From JBDGYW01 sp964518955 (GTDB lineage: Bacteria > Gemmatimonadota > Gemmatimonadetes > Gemmatimonadales > GWC2-71-9): a stretch of 64,000 nucleotides of DNA. The stretch covers positions 58,183 through 122,182 of the forward strand of contig CAZFHS010000014.1 of the NCBI GenBank assembly GCA_964518955.1. Direction: 5' to 3'. Below the pieces are notes generated by a model. The model did no database searches, was not told the DNA's origin, and worked only from the letters and a program-made list of their open reading frames with translations. Below are positions 62,935-64,000 of this stretch, piece after piece. Every line of letters begins with the position of its first letter. Positions within the stretch are counted from its first letter, which is position 1. Both the position numbers and the translations under genes were made by a program.

Positions 62935-63768
62935 TCAATCGCCCCTCCTTGTCCAGATCACTACAACACCACACCGCGAGTCGCTGTCGAGGAAGTCGGC
63001 CGGCGTCTCGGAAGCACGTCGATATACCTCGACGGCTTCGACGTCGCTCACCAGGATCTCGTCGATGCCACGCTCGTCGGGGTCATACTTCATGCCGTCG
63101 AGATAGTAGCTGACCGGGCACGCCGGAACCGGTGTCTCGTATTGCCGGTCCGCCCGCGCCGAACTCCCCGTGGGTGTCCGAGTGTTGTAACCCCCGGGTT
63201 GCAGTCTCGGAACCTGGCCAACCATCTGCACGAAGTACTTGTTGCGTCCGGCAGACACAACGCGCACGCCAGCCAACCCGCGGAGGATATCGGTGAACTG
63301 GACTGGCGTTTTTTCCTCAATGTCCTCTCGCGTCAACTGCAGTCCCCAACCTCGGCGTTTTCGCTCGTAAAAACCCTGCAACGGACCTGGCGCGAACGGC
63401 AGCCTGGTTTCTGTTACGACGACCGGGTCGAGCACAACTCGCTCAGACGGAAGCAGTATCGTGAGATCGATTGAAGGACTCCCGTCGGGTACTGTGAACT
63501 CCGGTGTCACTGTCGGCGCATAGCCCATTCGGAGTGCCTCGAACGAATACGTGCCCGATTGGATTGCCAATGCGAACCGGCCCTCATGATCGGATACTTC
63601 GAGAGTTAGACGATTCCCGGAGGAATCACACAGAATCACTTCTGCCCCTGCGATAGGCTGATTGGTGGAGTCGTCGAGAACAACGCCGTTTATGCTCTGC
63701 GTGTGGATAGGTTGCGTGTTCGCAAACAAGATTGTCGCTAACGTGGCAAAAGAGCTGCGGTAGATCAT
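62935..63768 (-). CDS. Short secreted protein: carboxypeptidase-regulatory domain plus TonB-plug-like end, no barrel
   Basis: 277 residues. Signal peptide (FATLATILFANTQPIHTQ), one CarboxypepD_reg sandwich (about 25-108: NGVVLDDSTNQPIAGAEVIL), a linker LPFAPGPLQGFYERKRRGWG, then a plug-like domain (VQFTDILRGLAGVRVVSAGR; VSYYLDGMKYDPDERGIDEI) ending VEVYRRASETPADFLDSDSR and CGVVVIWTRRGD. The last 35 residues match the end of the large plug protein at 32509-35085. No barrel follows. It begins a likely transcript with the propeller at 61652-62872. Confidence 0.85.
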   Translation of the reverse strand: MIYRSSFATLATILFANTQPIHTQSINGVVLDDSTNQPIAGAEVILCDSSGNRLTLEVSDHEGRFALAIQSGTYSFEALRMGYAPTVTPEFTVPDGSPSIDLTILLPSERVVLDPVVVTETRLPFAPGPLQGFYERKRRGWGLQLTREDIEEKTPVQFTDILRGLAGVRVVSAGRNKYFVQMVGQVPRLQPGGYNTRTPTGSSARADRQYETPVPACPVSYYLDGMKYDPDERGIDEILVSDVEAVEVYRRASETPADFLDSDSRCGVVVIWTRRGD

Positions 63769-63870
63769 GTGTCCCCCCGCGCACTGAGTGACGGAAAGTG
63801 ACTGATCCCAGCCTCCACACTTCTACTGCGTGCTAATTCATACCCGTCCAGATGGTGGTTGATTCACGCC

Positions 63871-63924
63871 ATCTAACGACTCTGCCGCTCACCCGCGGCG
63901 GCTTTGGCCGTCGGGTGCAGCGGC
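63871..63924. other. attC-like hairpin
   Basis: Plus strand: ATCTAAC (63871-63877, fits RYYYAAC; GTTAGAT on the other strand), then arm GCCGCTCACCCG (63884-63895) and arm CGGGTGCAGCGGC (63912-63924), pairing over 12 bp with one bulged base. The extra-helical base and core resemble integron attC sites, but the partner core is degenerate (TTGATAC) and no integrase is visible. Confidence 0.35.
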
Positions 63925-63935
63925 TTGATACTCAT
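63873..63935 (-). pseudogene. groES 5' fragment (first seven codons) joined to unrelated sequence
   Basis: A perfect AAGGAGG ribosome site (63941-63947) lies 5 bp before ATG, and the reading frame starts MSIKPLH, the consensus N-terminus of the GroES co-chaperonin. After codon 7 the homology ends (PTAKAAAGERQSR, then TAG) where the DNA enters the attC-like hairpin. Probably a broken or chimeric groES start. Could also be a coincidence of seven residues, but the ribosome site argues against that. Confidence 0.5.
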
Positions 63936-64000
63936 AAAGGCCTCCTTGGACTTGACCCGCTTTTTCGGACACCGGCTTAAAGCTACATGCGCGATTGAGT

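Noticed and set aside
63818..63860. CIRCE-like element near the groES fragment
   Set aside because: TTAGCACGC resembles one arm (TTAGCACTC) but no second arm at 9-bp spacing is present, and it lies downstream of the groES start codons.
1..64000. CRISPR arrays, tRNA, rRNA or transposases
   Set aside because: I looked for regularly spaced repeats, cloverleaf cores and DDE or tyrosine-recombinase motifs and saw none that I can support.

Overview
The window looks like a piece of a moderately GC-rich, Gram-negative-type chromosome, most likely from Gemmatimonadota or a near relation. Reasons: twelve exported 6-bladed beta-propeller proteins (several with the N-terminal DSAGVxIVE signature), three PadR + ADOP-type ABC permease pairs, secreted carboxypeptidase-regulatory/TonB-plug proteins that lack a barrel, a tripartite RND efflux operon with outer-membrane partner, and many lipoboxes. 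This assignment is inference from gene content. No rRNA, tRNA, CRISPR array, transposase or integrase was recognised.

Layout. 1-5238 (minus): a tight run of seven genes: amidohydrolase lipoprotein, RNase HI, dCMP deaminase, double zinc-ribbon protein, two-helix membrane protein, small lipoprotein, and a squalene/phytoene synthase cut by the left edge. 5461-7701 (plus): a secreted Ig-like + TolB-type propeller protein ending in a strong terminator. 7909-16877 (plus): efflux operon of adaptor, TolC-like channel and two different RND pumps, preceded by a perfect 9-10-9 inverted repeat and a 12-bp palindrome; the second pump carries repeat-derived low-complexity insertions. 16893-22235 (minus): ECF sigma factor, fused zinc anti-sigma/thioredoxin-fold membrane protein, a 74-residue secreted five-cysteine peptide and two propeller proteins, apparently one operon. 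22288-31416: more propeller genes, a BlaI-M56/TonB regulatory pair with a candidate operator, and a beta-barrel protein. 31487-35085: small membrane protein, thioredoxin lipoprotein, large barrel-less plug protein.

35316-48567: SpoIIAA-like protein, a candidate 38-residue lipoprotein, PadR-ADOP modules 1 and 2 (module 2 behind two inverted-repeat boxes), and a minus-strand operon of HAD phosphatase, propeller, YfhO-like membrane protein and serpin lipoprotein. 48607-51819: a propeller, two DinB-like proteins and the N-terminal half of a broken MFS transporter. 52013-54182: an AbiEi/AbiEii type IV toxin-antitoxin pair with an AT-rich, repeat-bearing leader, probably acquired. 54382-57488: PadR-ADOP module 3. 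57698-63768: three further propellers (one frameshifted), small lipoprotein, PspB-like protein and a second, short barrel-less plug protein. The right edge holds what looks like the first seven codons of groES joined to an attC-like hairpin.

The theme is envelope biology: exported propellers repeatedly sit beside barrel-less plug proteins, thioredoxin-fold proteins, membrane-signalling regulators and, once, a secreted cysteine-rich peptide. That last layout resembles the Bacteroidetes NVEALA-peptide/BF3164-propeller arrangement and is the best candidate here for an undescribed system.
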